From Cyrtodaria siliqua (lineage: Eukaryota; Mollusca; Bivalvia; Adapedonta; Hiatellidae), in the NCBI GenBank assembly GCA_037043455.1, contig JAWPHD010000128.1, positions 248,001-312,000 on the forward strand: a stretch of DNA of 64,000 nucleotides, read 5' to 3'. Positions 1 through 12,053 of this stretch are shown in pieces (within the stretch, counting starts at the first letter, position 1; each line of letters starts with the position of its first letter). The notes beneath the pieces were generated by a model, which worked only from the letters and a program-made list of their open reading frames with translations, made no database searches and had not been told where the DNA came from. Made by a program: the position numbers and the translations under genes.

Positions 1-496
1 TATGGTCTGGCAAATAGCAAATTGCAATTTTAAGACGATTTTTACCCATCTCAAAACTCAGACGTTAAAAAAATAGAAAGCAAATCGGACCACAATTTCA
101 ACCTCAGAAAAGGAAACTATTTGGCAGAGTGTTCCAAATTCAGACACATTCTTATTGATCCGTCCCAATTTCTTCTTTTGGTAGACATCCTGGAGCCAGT
201 CCATGTCAGCCATAAAATGATTTTACAATAAAGTGATGTAAAATGTATACCCATCATTTTGAAAAGTCCATATAGACCTTATATATTGGAAACAGACAAA
301 ACTGGTAGCACTGAGTGATCTATAAATAATAATCCCGAATAATGGACCATCAGACAGAATACATCCCTTGTGGGCCATAACACTTTTTTCTACCATTTCC
401 TGGTTATCCATTTGCAAGTTTCAGATTAGCCAATTTCTTATAATTCTGTGAAAATCACTTTAGTTATAAATGTCTTTTATTAAGTATATATAAGGA
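1..496. other. Non-coding, nothing recognised
   Basis: AT-rich unique-looking sequence with no convincing ORF, repeat or RNA gene. It leads directly into the 100-bp satellite. Confidence 0.5.
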
Positions 497-3340
497 GCTA
501 GTTTCTTTTATCCTACTGCAGGCAGTCAGTGTGGTCTGGTGAACAACATTGCAGACTTTGAACCTAAGTGGGGGTGGGATACTTGCAGGTAGTTTCTTTT
601 ATCCTACTGCAGGCAGTCAGTGTGGTCTGGTGAACAACATGGCAGACTTTGAATCCGGGGGGTAGGGGAGGGAGGGGACATACTTGCAGCTAGTTTCTTT
701 ATCCTACTGCAGGGAGCCAGTGTGGTCTAGTGGACAACTTGGCAGACTTTAAATCCGGGGGGTAGGGGAGGGAGGAGACATACTTGCAGCTAGTTTCGTT
801 ATCCTACTGCAGGGAGCCAGTGAGGTCTAGTGGACAACTTGGCAGACTTTAAATCCGGGGGGTAGGGGAGGGAGGGGACATACTTGCAGCTAGTTTCTTT
901 ATCCTACTGCAGGGAGCCAGTGTGGTCTAGTGGACAACTTGGCAGACTTTAAATCCGGGGGGTAGGGGAGGGAGGGGACATACTTGCAGCTAGTTTCTTT
1001 ATCCTACTGCAGGGAGCCAGTGTGGTCTAGTGGACAACTTGGCAGACTTTAAATCCGGGGGATAGGGGAGGGAGGGGACATACTTGCAGCTAGTTTCTTT
1101 ATCCTACTGCAGGGAGCCAGTGTGGTCTAGTGGACAATTTGGCAGACTTTAAATCCGGGGGTAGGGGAGGGAGGGGACATACTTGCAGCTAGTTTCTTTA
1201 TCCTACTGCAGGGAGCCAGTGTGGTCTAGTGGACAACTTGGCAGACTTTAAATCCGGGGGGTAGGGGAGGGAGGGGACATACTTGCAGCTAGTTTCTTTA
1301 TCCTACTGCAGGGAGCCAGTGTGGTCTAGTGGACAATTTGGCAGACTTTAAATCCGGGGGTAGGGGAGGGAGGGGACATACTTGCAGCTAGTTTCTTTAT
1401 CCTACTGCAGGGAGCCAGTGTGGTCTAGTGGACAACTTGGCAGACTTTAAATCCGGGGGGTAGGGGAGGGAGGGGACATACTTGCAGCTAGTTTCTTTAT
1501 CCTACTGCAGGGAGCCAGTGTGGTCTAGTGGACAATTTGGCAGACTTTAAATCCGGGGGTAGGGGAAGGAGGGGACATACTTGCAGCTAGTTTCTTTATC
1601 CTACTGCAGGGAGCCAGTGTGGTCTAGTGGACAACTTGGCAGACTTTAAATCCGGGGGGTAGGGGAGGGAGGGGACATACTTGCAGCTAGTTTCTTTATC
1701 CTACTGCAGGGAGCCAGTGTGGTCTAGTGGACAATTTGGCAGACTTTAAATCCAGGGGTAGGGGAGGGAGGGGACATACTTGCAGCTAGTTTCTTTATCC
1801 TACTGCAGGGAGCCAGTGTGGTCTAGTGGACAACTTGGCAGACTTTAAATCCGGGGGGTAGGGGAGGGAGGGGACATACTTGCAGCTAGTTTCTTTATCC
1901 TACTGCAGGGAGCCAGTGTGGTCTAGTGGACAATTTGGCAGACTTTAAATCCGGGGGTAGGGGAGGGAGGGGACATACTTGCAGCTAGTTTCTTTATCCT
2001 ACTGCAGGGAGCCAGTGTGGTCTAGTGGACAACTTGGCAGACTTTAAATCCGGGGGTAGGGGAGGGAGGGGACATACTTGCAGCTAGTTTCTTTATCCTA
2101 CTGCAGGGAGCCAGTGTGGTCTAGTGGACAACTTGGCAGACTTTAAATCCGGGGGGGTAGGGGGAGGGAGGGGACATACTTGCAGCTAGTTTCTTTATCC
2201 TACTGCAGGGAGCCAGTGTGGTCTAGTGGACAATTTGGCAGACTTTAAATCCGGGGGTAGGAGGGAAGGAGGGGACATACTTGCAGCTAGTTTCTTTATC
2301 CTACTGCAGGGAGCCAGTGTGGTCTAGTGGACAACTTGGCAGACTTTAAATCCGGGGGGTAGGGGAGGGAGGGGACATACTTGCAGCTAGTTTCTTTATC
2401 CTACTGCAGGGAGCCAGTGTGGTCTAGTGGACAATTTGGCAGACTTTAAATCCAGGGGTAGGGGAGGGAGGGGACATACTTGCAGCTAGTTTCTTTATCC
2501 TACTGCAGGGAGCCAGTGTGGTCTAGTGGACAACTTGGCAGACTTTAAATCCGGGGGGTAGGGGAGGGAGGGGACATACTTGCAGCTAGTTTCTTTATCC
2601 TACTGCAGGGAGCCAGTGTGGTCTAGTGGACAATTTGGCAGACTTTAAATCCGGGGGTAGGGGAGGGAGGGGACATACTTGCAGCTAGTTTCTTTATCCT
2701 ACTGCAGGGAGCCAGTGTGGTCTAGTGGACAACTTGGCAGACTTTAAATCCGGGGGTAGGGGAGGGAGGGGACATACTTGCAGCTAGTTTCTTTATCCTA
2801 CTGCAGGGAGCCAGTGTGGTCTAGTGGACAATTTGGCAGACTTTACATCCGGGGGTAGGGGAGGGAGGGGACATACTTGCAGCTAGTTTCTTTATCCTAC
2901 TGCAGGGAGCCAGTGTGGTCTAGTGGACAATTTGGCAGACTAAATCCGGGGGTAGGGGAGGGAGGGGACATACTTGCAGCTAGTTTCTTTATCCTACTGC
3001 AGGGAGCCAGTGTGGTCTAGTGGACAATTTGGCAGACTTTAAATCCGGGGGTAGGGGAGGGAGGGGACATACTTGCAGCTAGTTTCTTTATCCTACTGCA
3101 AGGAGCCAGTGTGGTCTAGTGGACAACATGGCATACTTTGAATCCGTGGGTAGGCGAGGGTGGGGACATACTTGCAGCTAGTTTCTTTATCCTACTGCAG
3201 GGAGCCAGTGTGGTCTAGTGGACAACTTGGCCGACTTTAAATCCGGGGGTAGGGGAGGGAGGGGACAAACTTGTAGCTAGTTTCTTTATCCTACTGCAGG
3301 GAGCCAGTGTGGTCTAGTGAACAACATGGCACACTTTGAA
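497..3340. repeat. 100-bp satellite array, ~29 units, G-rich
   Basis: A head-to-tail array with a unit of 98-101 bp. Each unit runs through tagtttctttatcctactgc, agggagccagtgtggtctag, tggacaacttggcagacttt, then aaatccggggggtaggggag and ggaggggacatacttgcagc. I counted about 29 units. The first two units, the third from last and the last are divergent and share a gaacaacatgg...tttgaatcc variant, while the interior is nearly uniform. Each interior unit holds four closely spaced G runs (G5-6, G4, G3, G4). Interior units come in two subtypes, acaacttgg and acaatttgg, that mostly alternate. The array has no long ORF and no host-gene similarity. It could be a local minisatellite or part of a wider satellite family; the sequence alone cannot decide. 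Confidence 0.97.
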
Positions 3341-3969
3341 TCCAGGAATCACAAATACCTCCCTATTTCTAGATCCAAATCTCCCTACTCGACATGTCAG
3401 AAGTTGGCGGGTAGGCACTCCTGTTAATGCGTGCTCTCTTTTTAATAGACTTGCTTATGTCCCTACCCTTTTTTTCATGTTCATGCCTTCTCCTGTTTAT
3501 ACTATTTGTGTCACCTCAAGCTATCATCAATTCAAATAGTCTCACTGCATTAAGTCCCCTTTGAATTATTTCTCAGTGGATCAGAGCTATTCAGAAAAAG
3601 AATGGTAACATATTTTAGAGTTTTACGATTTATTTACTCTGACTGCAAACTATTAAAAGGAACTAACAGCCCCGAGATGACAGCCAGTCCAGGGATGTAG
3701 CTAGGCCCAAATGACATAGGCCCGATGTTAAATTTATCTTAACGGGTTCCGGGGACATGCACTCCCTTAAATGTTTATTTAATGTCTGAATGCAGTAGGT
3801 GTGTTCTGACTGATATTTCAAATTTATAGAAAGGTTAAAAATAAGTATACTCCCCCACCCCTACACCCACAACCTCTCTGCTTTTGTTAATGCATTTATT
3901 GAGCCTGGGGCCTACACTGTCCCAACGCAAATACAGTCTATATGCATGCGACGTGAGTTAGGCATTCTC
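3341..3969. other. Non-coding; possible truncated TIR-element fragment
   Basis: No gene is visible. Near 3692 the sequence cagggatgtagctaggccca resembles the terminus of a hAT-like element, but I found no matching opposite end, so it is at best a truncated relic. Confidence 0.3.
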
Positions 3970-4248
3970 AGGATCTGAATTGAATGTTGTTTAACGGCTC
4001 ATCAACACAGTATAGGTTATTTAGAGCCGCCCCAGAGAGAGGGGAAGGATGCATAGGAATCCGGGAACCTGCCCTACTCTTATTATCGAATAGATTCCTA
4101 TGGTTCTTTAACGTGCTCGGAGGATAGACCGATACACGGGACCGCCCGGTTTACGTCCCAATCCGACGGACGAGGCTAAGGGAAAGTGTCTTGCCCAAGA
4201 ACACACCGACGGAACTCAGTGGCACCACGGAGAATCTATAACAGTGCA
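3970..4248 (-). repeat. SINE family Q copy 1 (5' truncated)
   Basis: On the minus strand this carries the family's central motif ttcttgggcaagacac, a GC-richer body, and the 3' end gttgatgagccgttaaac followed by aacattcaatt. It aligns with copies near 8070-8252 (-), 11556-11620 (-), 16578-17108 (+) and 60940-62225 (-). The last two keep a tRNA-like head; this one appears truncated there. The ttgggcaag motif resembles the conserved central domain of some animal SINE superfamilies (possibly Meta-SINE), which I infer from memory only. The internal segment that is expanded in the 61-kb copy is present here once. Confidence 0.8.
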
Positions 4249-5289
4249 AACTCAGATATATGTGTATCAGGATTTGCATGTATAAATTTACTAAATTTAT
4301 ATATAAAATGGAATCACATTTAAATACTCATGCATATTCATCTAGTGCAGTTGAATTTTCATGCATATTCCTCTAGTGCAGTCCCAATGGAGTAAGAATA
4401 TACCGTTTAATTTATTTTTATCGATTTCTCGATAATTTAAAAAGAACATCCCATGCAATTCTTGTAAACTCGTGTTTACTTTATGAGAGCAGCATTGTCT
4501 GATGAAGCTTCCTAATATCTCATCTGCTCTCACACTTTGCAAGGCAGACATAATACATAAAATTTAAGTAGATTCATAAAATTTATTTATTCTAAAGAGA
4601 AGCGATGATGGAGAGGGGATTATGAATGTGGCCATTAAAGGCACACCCGTAATTGGCGGTGTAAATAGACACCGATATCGATTTCTTCTCATGTAGTGGA
4701 TGAAAGTGCACGGCAACAATGCTTACATGACTATAATCATGCAATCACCTTATTGTTTACTGGAGTGAACATCTACAGGTGATGTCGGAAGGATGTACTT
4801 TCCTCGTACAACCTGGAGCAAATTGACCCCAGTAACTGCCATTGATATTATGAGTAAGAAGAGACCATAACAGTTGTGCATGGAAAATGTGATGAAAAGT
4901 TGTTATAGCAACAGCTGACTGACCTTATGTCCATCAAGCTTATATTTAAGTGCAGTTAAAAATCTGTTTGTTTGAATGGTGTTTTACATCATTTTTAGCA
5001 CATGTTAGGCCATATAATTATGCCGGTCAATTTTTTTGTGGTAGAGGCAGTCCACCTCAGTTTTTCCTTGATACTATATACCTCCGGCCATCCCTAAGAA
5101 TCAACATTTTCTCACTTGACAAGTCGAACTTGACCTATCGACAATTTGTAGGTGGAGCTAGAATTGAACTTCGGAACTATCCGTTCCACTTTGCTGTACA
5201 ATTTAAAGCTAATGTGGTGCACTCAAATTTAAGTTTAAACATTGTTTTTATTTGACGTTCCACCCGGTGGAAGTTCTTGGGGTTTAAGC
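4249..5289. other. Non-coding, nothing recognised
   Basis: AT-rich sequence with only short ORFs that show no domain signature or codon bias. No repeat boundaries were identified. Confidence 0.4.
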
Positions 5290-5575
5290 GAACAAGTGTG
5301 TTGCAAGGAGTAACTGAAGGGAGACAAAAAGGAAACCACAGGGGAGGCAGAAAGGACCTGTGCCATGGAATAAAAATTACAGGGATTTTTAGTGAATATG
5401 TGTAGTGCATGGAGAAGGGATGACAGAAAGCAGATGACAGGGGAGACAGAAGGGACCTGTCCCGTGGAAATAAGAACTACAGCGATTTTTTTAAGAACTA
5501 TGATTGTGTAGTGCAGGGGGTGAATGAAAGGTCCTGACAGAAGGGAAACTGGGATCTGTGCAGTTACAGAGTTCG
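5290..5575. repeat. Imperfect ~115-bp tandem repeat, ~2.5 units
   Basis: Units share gacaggggagacagaaggga, then cctg.cc.tggaa, aactacag.gattttt and tgtgtagtgcagg. Start points lie near 5305, 5420 and 5525, with the last unit truncated. Divergence between units is substantial, so the duplication is old. Confidence 0.7.
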
Positions 5576-6419
5576 TTCAATTATATTTTTTAGCATTTTG
5601 CCATATCTAAAAGAGAGTAGTTGTGGTCACTTAAAAAAAGTTCTCCTATATCGGTAGCAACTAATATCTCATGAAATTATCTGACCTGTTTGATCTTATC
5701 CATCTCTCCTTATATTGAATTAAATTGATCAAATAACATCGTGCCATAATTGGTCTGTGCCATAATTGGTCTCGTGGCAAACAGCCAATCAAATTCGGAT
5801 TTGCAAAAAAAGCAAAAGCTTGCAAAAATTGCTTCCTGTTTCATCGTTATTTATCAGTAACCATGGTGATGATTTAATAATAAATCATATATATCAAAAG
5901 TCCCGGACTAAAATTCAAATATCTTCAATGAATAATTCTTGATTGCATCAATATGAATATTCTTGAAACAATGTTTTTGAACATACGGGTTTTTGAACCT
6001 ATGAACATATGGAATAAACCATGACAAATTACGTTACATGGCACGACTTTTAGAAACTGGAACTTTGCCCATGATTAAAAAAATCAAACACTGATTTTCA
6101 GTTAGATAATGTTGATTCCAAACAGGTACCGGTGGTCCATTAAAATGTATTACATAATTCATCAAATGAATGCATCACACAATTTCTAGCTTTAATAAAA
6201 CATTTGAGATTTTGTCTAAATGTTACTTACCTTGCATTTTTGGGTCCGACACTTGCATCGTCGAAGGAAGAGCTCGCCGTGATTGCCGAATCTGGGATTT
6301 CTCCTGATTGCATACCCAGGGAGTTCCGACATTGTGCTAAAAATAGAAATCAAGACATCATTGAATATATGTGTTATATGTTTGTGTGTGTGTTTGTTTG
6401 TGTTTTCTAAATAAAAAAA
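5576..6419. other. Non-coding, short GT-rich tract only
   Basis: No gene seen. A short imperfect GT-rich tract (about 6370-6405) lies just before the MITE that starts at 6420. Confidence 0.4.
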
Positions 6420-6798
6420 TTCATAACTTTCACATGACATCATCAAAATAATTTGACCAATCAGTGATCAATAAAATAAAAGACCTCCACATTCTGGTAG
6501 GGGGTAAACTCGGTGTTTATCGTTGGTGCTCAACTGACTTTGGCTCTTTATAAAACTAGTTTGTTGTGATAATTATATTAAAAGCTTTATTTTTTATGTA
6601 CCGGTACATCTATGTATCTTCTTTTGGTGTTGTTTGATTTTAAAACACCAATATGGATACATTTAATTTAAACTATGGACTAATATTTTCATTTTTCATA
6701 TAGAGATTGAGGATATTTTAAGTCCGAGTAAACCCCTTTATTTACACCTACTGAATATCTCACCTACCGGAAGTTGCCCGGATGTGAAAGTTATGAAT
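6420..6798. mobile_element. MITE with TIR ttcataactttcacatg (intact copy)
   Basis: The left end ttcataactttcacatgaca is mirrored by the right end gatgtgaaagttatgaa, giving terminal inverted repeats of about 18-20 bp around a 380-bp AT-rich body with no ORF. A second copy at 18080-19609 has the same ends and body but is split by a 1.18-kb insertion, so this copy serves as its empty-site reference. The superfamily is not determined. Confidence 0.85.
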
Positions 6799-7346
6799 TA
6801 AAAATAACTTGCCACATTAGGACAATCAAAGTGAGCACATTAATTTAAACAAGTGAGACAGACAAACAATTTAAACAGTATAATATGTAATATCGATGTA
6901 AAAAAAAATGTTTGTCTCATAATAGAAGAGACACAAAATGGCATCACATAAAAATAATCGTACCAATAATTAATGCACCATCTCCATATTGCCTTGAATT
7001 CACACATAAAATTTTCTTTCAGTATCTCATAAAGTTTTCACGAAATCGAAGGATAGTTATTTTGCAGAGCGACACTCCTACGTGTGTGTCGTATCTTAAT
7101 TTAAGTGGTTACGGAATGAATTGTACTGAATCATATCGTGTTAAGTCACACCTACTGCTACTCGAGGTAGTGAACCTGTAAGAAGACAGACGGAAAGGCG
7201 GATGGACAGAGGGCCATAAATTTACAAATCTTGAATTGAGTCACTTTCTTTTTTTTTTAGTCTATGGATCTACTCTGTCCTTAAATATATTTTTTTGTTT
7301 ATACAATATTTATTTGAGAAAAATAGTGCACAGTATGTCAAGTAAT
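6799..7346. other. Non-coding, nothing recognised
   Basis: AT-rich sequence; the longest ORF (89 codons at 6912-7181) has no domain-like pattern. Confidence 0.4.
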
Positions 7347-7545
7347 ATATGAAATTTGAGAAGCGTAATAAATTTGCACAAGATGGTTTTTATTGTAGCC
7401 TGGAAATCATTATTTCATTTTTTTTTTTTCAATAAGAATTCAAACATTGAATTTGAGAAGTGTAATAAATTTCCACAAGGTTGTTTTTATTGAAGCCTGC
7501 AAATTCATAACTTCATTTTTTTATTTTCAATAAAAATTCTATTTT
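7347..7545. repeat. Two-copy ~100-bp tandem duplication
   Basis: The segment gaaatttgagaagcgtaata...ttcaataagaattc is repeated as gaatttgagaagtgtaataa...ttcaataaaaattc, with about 85-90% identity by eye. Confidence 0.75.
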
Positions 7546-7734
7546 TTCCCATGTTCCAATGAACTTCCTGTGATGTCATAATTATATAGATAGTGGTTGC
7601 ATTACAATGCAGTTTTTATGATAAAGTTCCAGACAAAAATCTTGTATTAAATGCAAGAGATTGAGCAGACAAGCCACCACGTGGGAACCGTCTGCAGGTG
7701 GAAATTTAACTATTTTTTTCATAATTTTTTTTGT

Positions 7735-8300
7735 TGAATTGACTTCCATGATATATTGGTATACTAGCAGGCATGCAGCACTGATTATGTAACTACTTAT
7801 ATTACATAATTTTTCACGCTACTCCAACTTTCAAGTCTTGTGATGAACATTATTTCTTATTAATGTTTGTTGATTGTTGATAGACGAGATTTCATGCTTC
7901 CATCATTTTGAAGGAATGTATCTTGAATATAAATTCGAATCTTAGCAGTGACTAACTAAATATATCAAAGAAAAGCAAACAAAAATATCTGAAGCAGATA
8001 AACTGTAGCAATACTTTAATCATGTTTTCTGTTTGACTTCACTGTAACTCTTAAATTATGTGAGATTGATTGAATGTTGTTAACGGCTGATCAACACAGT
8101 ATAGGTTATTTAGAGCTGCCCCAGAGAGAGGGGAAGGATACATATGAATCCGGGAACCTGCCCTACTCTTATTATCGAATAGATTCCTATGGTTCTTTAA
8201 CGTGCTCGGATAATAGACCGATACACGGGACCACCCGGTTTACGTCCACGGACGAGAGACAGAAAGTAGAAGCCATGCAGAATCAATTTATAAGAGGGCC
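7735..8300. repeat. Diverged duplication, copy 1 (carries SINE Q)
   Basis: From ttgacttccatgatat through tgttgattgttgata, aagaaaagcaaacaa and gagagacagaaag, this region parallels 8826-9410. It is interrupted at about 8066 by a family Q SINE that copy 2 lacks. Both copies are AT-rich and non-coding. Confidence 0.8.
8068..8253 (-). repeat. SINE family Q copy 2 (5' truncated)
   Basis: It matches copy 1 (3970-4248) from the gttgatcagccgttaac-like 3' end to the gtaaaccgggtggtcccgtg region, and then stops, so the tRNA head and central motif are missing. It sits between ttatgtgag and gagagacagaaag of the host duplicate; the other duplicate has tttttgtgagagacagaaag without interruption. Confidence 0.8.
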
Positions 8301-8825
8301 CGCTTAACATTTGGCATAGCCCCATGGCGCTACAAGTGAAAATATGGTACATAATTCTTACCTATTTTTAAAGATGAATGGCCACCCTTTTTGCAGTATT
8401 AAATTTTACCAATTAACAAATTTGACTCTTAAACATCATATGAACATTTCTTGATAGTCCTGGAGAGAAACATATATTCAAACCGCTACTAAGTTGTATG
8501 TAAAAATTAGTATTATTTGCATAACGTACCACTGCGTGACTGCACAAGGAAATGAGGTAAATCTTAATTGTACAGCTGCACAACTATTGCCGGATAATTG
8601 ATAAATACATTTACCCGTGGATTAATTTACATGTTCAAAGTTTTATATGTCATCAAATAAAAAATTATTCACGCTTTTCACCAATATTGCAAAGTGTGAA
8701 TTGTAAATATCTATTGTTGTGTACTGATTTCGATTTAAATAAACATAAACATGTTCATGAAACAAAACATGGCCGGGGAACTTTAAAAGATGTTGTTTTT
8801 TTATAATTTTGTTACATATATGTTA

Positions 8826-9410
8826 AATTGACTTCCATGATATGATGGTATGTATATGGCACTGATAATGTCACTTCACATCATATTCCTTCATTGGCAT
8901 CTCCGTGGATGAGTGGTTAATGACGGTGCGGGTTCAAATCCAACTGGGAGCTCGACTTGTAAGAGAGGAAGTGTCGATTCTTACGGATGGCGGGAGGTTC
9001 AGTCAATACTGGTTCTACCCAGGAAAAGTGGTTGGACAGCCTCCACCATAAAAAAATCTACCGTCCTATATAACCGGACATATATTGAAAATGACGTAAA
9101 ACACCATACAAACAAACAAACATAAAAATCATCTTCCATTTAAGGCATGTGATGAACAGTGTCTTTTTATAAATGTTTTTTAATTGTTGATATCATAGCC
9201 ATGCAAGCTTTTATACTTGCATAATTTGATAAAAGGAAGATATCTTAAATGCAAATTCGGCTGAGACTATATCTGACTGAATATATCAAAGAAAAGCAAA
9301 CAATAAAATGTCTGCAGACAGATTAACTGTAGCAATACTTCATCATGCTTTCAGTAACTCTTTTTTGTGAGAGACAGAAAGCTGAAGACCTGCAGAATAT
9401 GATTACACAA
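8826..9410. repeat. Diverged duplication, copy 2 (carries SINE V)
   Basis: Paralogue of 7735-8300. Shared landmarks include ttgacttccatgatat, gtgatgaac, attgttgata, aatatatcaaagaaaagc and ctgtagcaatact. It is interrupted near 8895 by a tRNA-derived SINE absent from copy 1. Confidence 0.8.
8895..9123 (+). repeat. SINE family V, full length, tRNA-derived
   Basis: A pol III promoter-like head is visible: A box tggatgagtgg at 8905-8915 and B box ggttcaaatcc at 8930-8940, with a very short gap implying an internally deleted tRNA part. The body holds gattcttacggatggcggg and tactggttctacccaggaaa, which recur in a fragment at 48320-48430. The 3' end cgtaaaacaccat is followed by (acaa)n, a tail shared with repeats at 41.1, 50.2 and 52.9 kb. 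It would move using an unlinked LINE enzyme. Confidence 0.85.
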
Positions 9411-10975
9411 CGAGTTGCAGCGTAATCGTAAACATCTAAACATCGCTGGTGGTCTAATCCTACATCGACAAATGTGACAGTTATACAAATTTCATTGCAA
9501 TAACCTCCCTTTCAGTACACCATAAATGTCATATAACAACAATACATACAGAAGGGTCCTCGAGCCAATAAATCATGTAATCACACGAGAACAGGAGATC
9601 ACGCACATTATACAACATTAGGATGAATGACCCTGTACTTAGAGGCAATAAGAAGATGCAAATAATGACACTTAAATGCAATTATCATGACTGTTTGACA
9701 ACTGCTCTAAATCACTTAATACTAAATACTGACCAGTAGAGTTGCTTCCCTTTACAGTCTTTGTAAAATGGAGTTGCTTCCCTTAACAGTATTTTGTAAA
9801 ATGGAGTTGCTTCCCTTTACAGTATTTTGTAAAATACGGTTGTTTCCCTTAACAGTATTTTGTAACATGGAATTCGATTGAGTATTTTACTGACTCTAGT
9901 TTCGTACAAACCTTTCAAAGTAAAAACTTAAAACAAAGCTGGCAAAAACAATTCAATAAAACAACAGCACATGTAAAAATATTAGGGCACACAAATATAA
10001 TTTCCTTAGAAAAAAAATTACAGTTTCATTGATAAAAGCCTCAGTATACAATTTCAACAAATACTTAATTGCTACATTAGCCTGAATTTAACGAGCTAAC
10101 TAATTAAACCATCAGCTCTTACAAATGATAACCATGGCAACAACCCATATATGGACGTAAATTACATTAGGCTGTTACGAGCTGCAGTTGCAGTATGAAT
10201 AATTACGGTCCTACGCCCCAGGGACTGGGTCATCATTAAAGAGTGCATGGCGTGTGAATTAATTAGACAATATCAAATTGACCAATATTTTATGCAGAGG
10301 CCGTATCCCTAGAGGCGGACCCTTGGATTCTGGGGAGCTGTCTATAAACCTAGCATGTGTCAATGTTAATAAAATATTGCTACACAATAATTAATAAATA
10401 AACAGATTGATTAATGACCATCAGGACAAATCAAATAACAAGGCATCATTGTTTGATGACACATTTTTCATGCGTGTGGCACTGGTCTAGAAGATAATGG
10501 ATGTGTGCATTTTGCCTCAGTGTTGTTAATTGTTCACCATGGCTATGTACAGCCATGAATCTCATCATCAGTCATGTCATGTGTGTCTCTGATCCTTAAA
10601 CAGCCACATGTTTCATATTGCTGGGGCATATAAAACAATCAAATTTAGACAGAATCAAACTTCAATGACAAATTATTGATGCAATGCCAACAAACCCATT
10701 GCCAATATCATGTTTGCCAAGTTTCAAGACTGACCCAGATTAGAAAGTCACCAGTCCTGTGTCACTTTCGTCACATTCCTGTTAATAAAAAGTTTTATAT
10801 CTATTTAGCACATAACTGCTACTCTGTAAGGTTATTGCCCTCCCGGTGTGTTCTCATTTAAAAAGGTTATAAGACAAATTGCCAATTGAGAGGGCTATTA
10901 CAGGGTAGCAAGGTCAATGTTATTTATTAAAGTTGGGTATATCTCACATCAGGAGGTGGAACTCTTACTGATATA
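9411..10975. other. Non-coding stretch with one small tandem array
   Basis: Apart from the 33-bp array at 9738-9870 I see only AT-rich sequence and short ORFs without recognisable motifs. Confidence 0.4.
9738..9870. repeat. 33-bp tandem repeat, 4 units
   Basis: The unit gagttgcttccctttacagt plus attttgtaaaatg occurs four times, the last one diverged. Confidence 0.9.
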
Positions 10976-11525
10976 TTAAAGGGAATGTAGCGACACAGCC
11001 AAACAGCTTTATTATTGAGAGTTCTGAAAAACTTGGAAAAAGGTGAAAGAATGATCAAAATCGGATTATAAACAAAAAAGATATGACCATTTAAAGGTTG
11101 TTCTAAAACGAATATGGGAGCCGCCATTTTTAGACATCGACATCGTAGTTCTATATTACCATATATGGAATGTTGATAAATATCATTTAAAACGAAGAAA
11201 ATCGTTGCAAATGAATGCATTTTTTTACTGGTCATATAAAGCATTATTGCCATTAAGTAGTACATGTTTTTTATACACTTCCTGTCATTTTTTCCATATA
11301 AATCAGTAAATTTTCATATTTATAAATATTCCATATATGGTCATTTAGAACCGTGATGTCATAGCTCCCAAAATGGCAGCTTCCACATCCGTTTCAACAG
11401 AAACTTCAAATGATCATATCTTCTTTGTTTATCATCCGATTTTGATCATTCTTTCACCCTTATTCAAGTTTTTCAGAACTCTCAATAAAAAAGATGGTTT
11501 GGCTGTGTCGCTATATTCCCTTTAA
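10976..11525. mobile_element. 550-bp foldback MITE flanked by TTAA
   Basis: Almost the whole unit is an imperfect palindrome. The left arm begins ttaaagggaatgtagcgaca and the right arm ends gtgtcgctatattcccttta plus a. Arms of more than 200 bp pair, including the inner catatatgg segments and the gccgccatttt / aaaatggcagc segments. TTAA at both edges fits a TTAA-specific insertion (piggyBac- or Kolobok-like), although the AGGG terminus is not the piggyBac CCC. The 112-codon minus ORF inside it is not a gene. Confidence 0.85.
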
Positions 11526-12053
11526 CCCAAGTTAGGAAAGCAGAAGAGTTGATCTGAATGTTCTTTAACGGCTCATCAACACAGCATAGGTTATTTAAAG
11601 AGAGGGAAAGGCTACATAAAAACCTCAACATGGCCCTAGAGAAACCTTTCTGATCAGTTTATGCATTATGCTGCTCAGAGAGGTTTAATCACACATTTCT
11701 AAATAATAAAACATTTTTAAACCATAAAATTTGGCATGTAAATACACAAAACATTACTTTATACAAATATATCAAAATAATTATATAATGTATTTATTTT
11801 CCATACTTTCTAGAACAAAATGTTTATTCCTAACTGTCAAATTTTGAATGTTGGTGCATCTATTAATAGCTGTACCTGTAAAAATAAGATCAGTGATTGG
11901 TCAGAATGCTGAAACCCTTATCTTGAAGCAGACGAAATACTAACTGGCTACAGTGTATACATAATGGTGGTAGGGTCAACCGAATGCTGGGTTTTAACAT
12001 GATAGACTTCGACACCCAAGACTCTTACTAAAAATCCTTCCTTTAACCTTCTC
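11526..12053. other. SINE Q fragment (11556-11620, -) then unique sequence
   Basis: A short family Q piece (gaatgttctttaacggctca, aggttattta, gagagaggg) is followed by AT-rich sequence with no gene. The cttctc at 12048-12053 is the left target duplication of the next element. Confidence 0.6.

Noticed and set aside
497..3340. CRISPR-like array
   Set aside because: The region is a uniform satellite with no spacer diversity, in a eukaryotic genome.
3692..3930. hAT-like element starting cagggatgtagctaggccca
   Set aside because: No matching opposite terminus or target duplication could be found.
10927..11265. 112-codon minus ORF
   Set aside because: Lies within the arm of a foldback MITE and has no recognisable motif.
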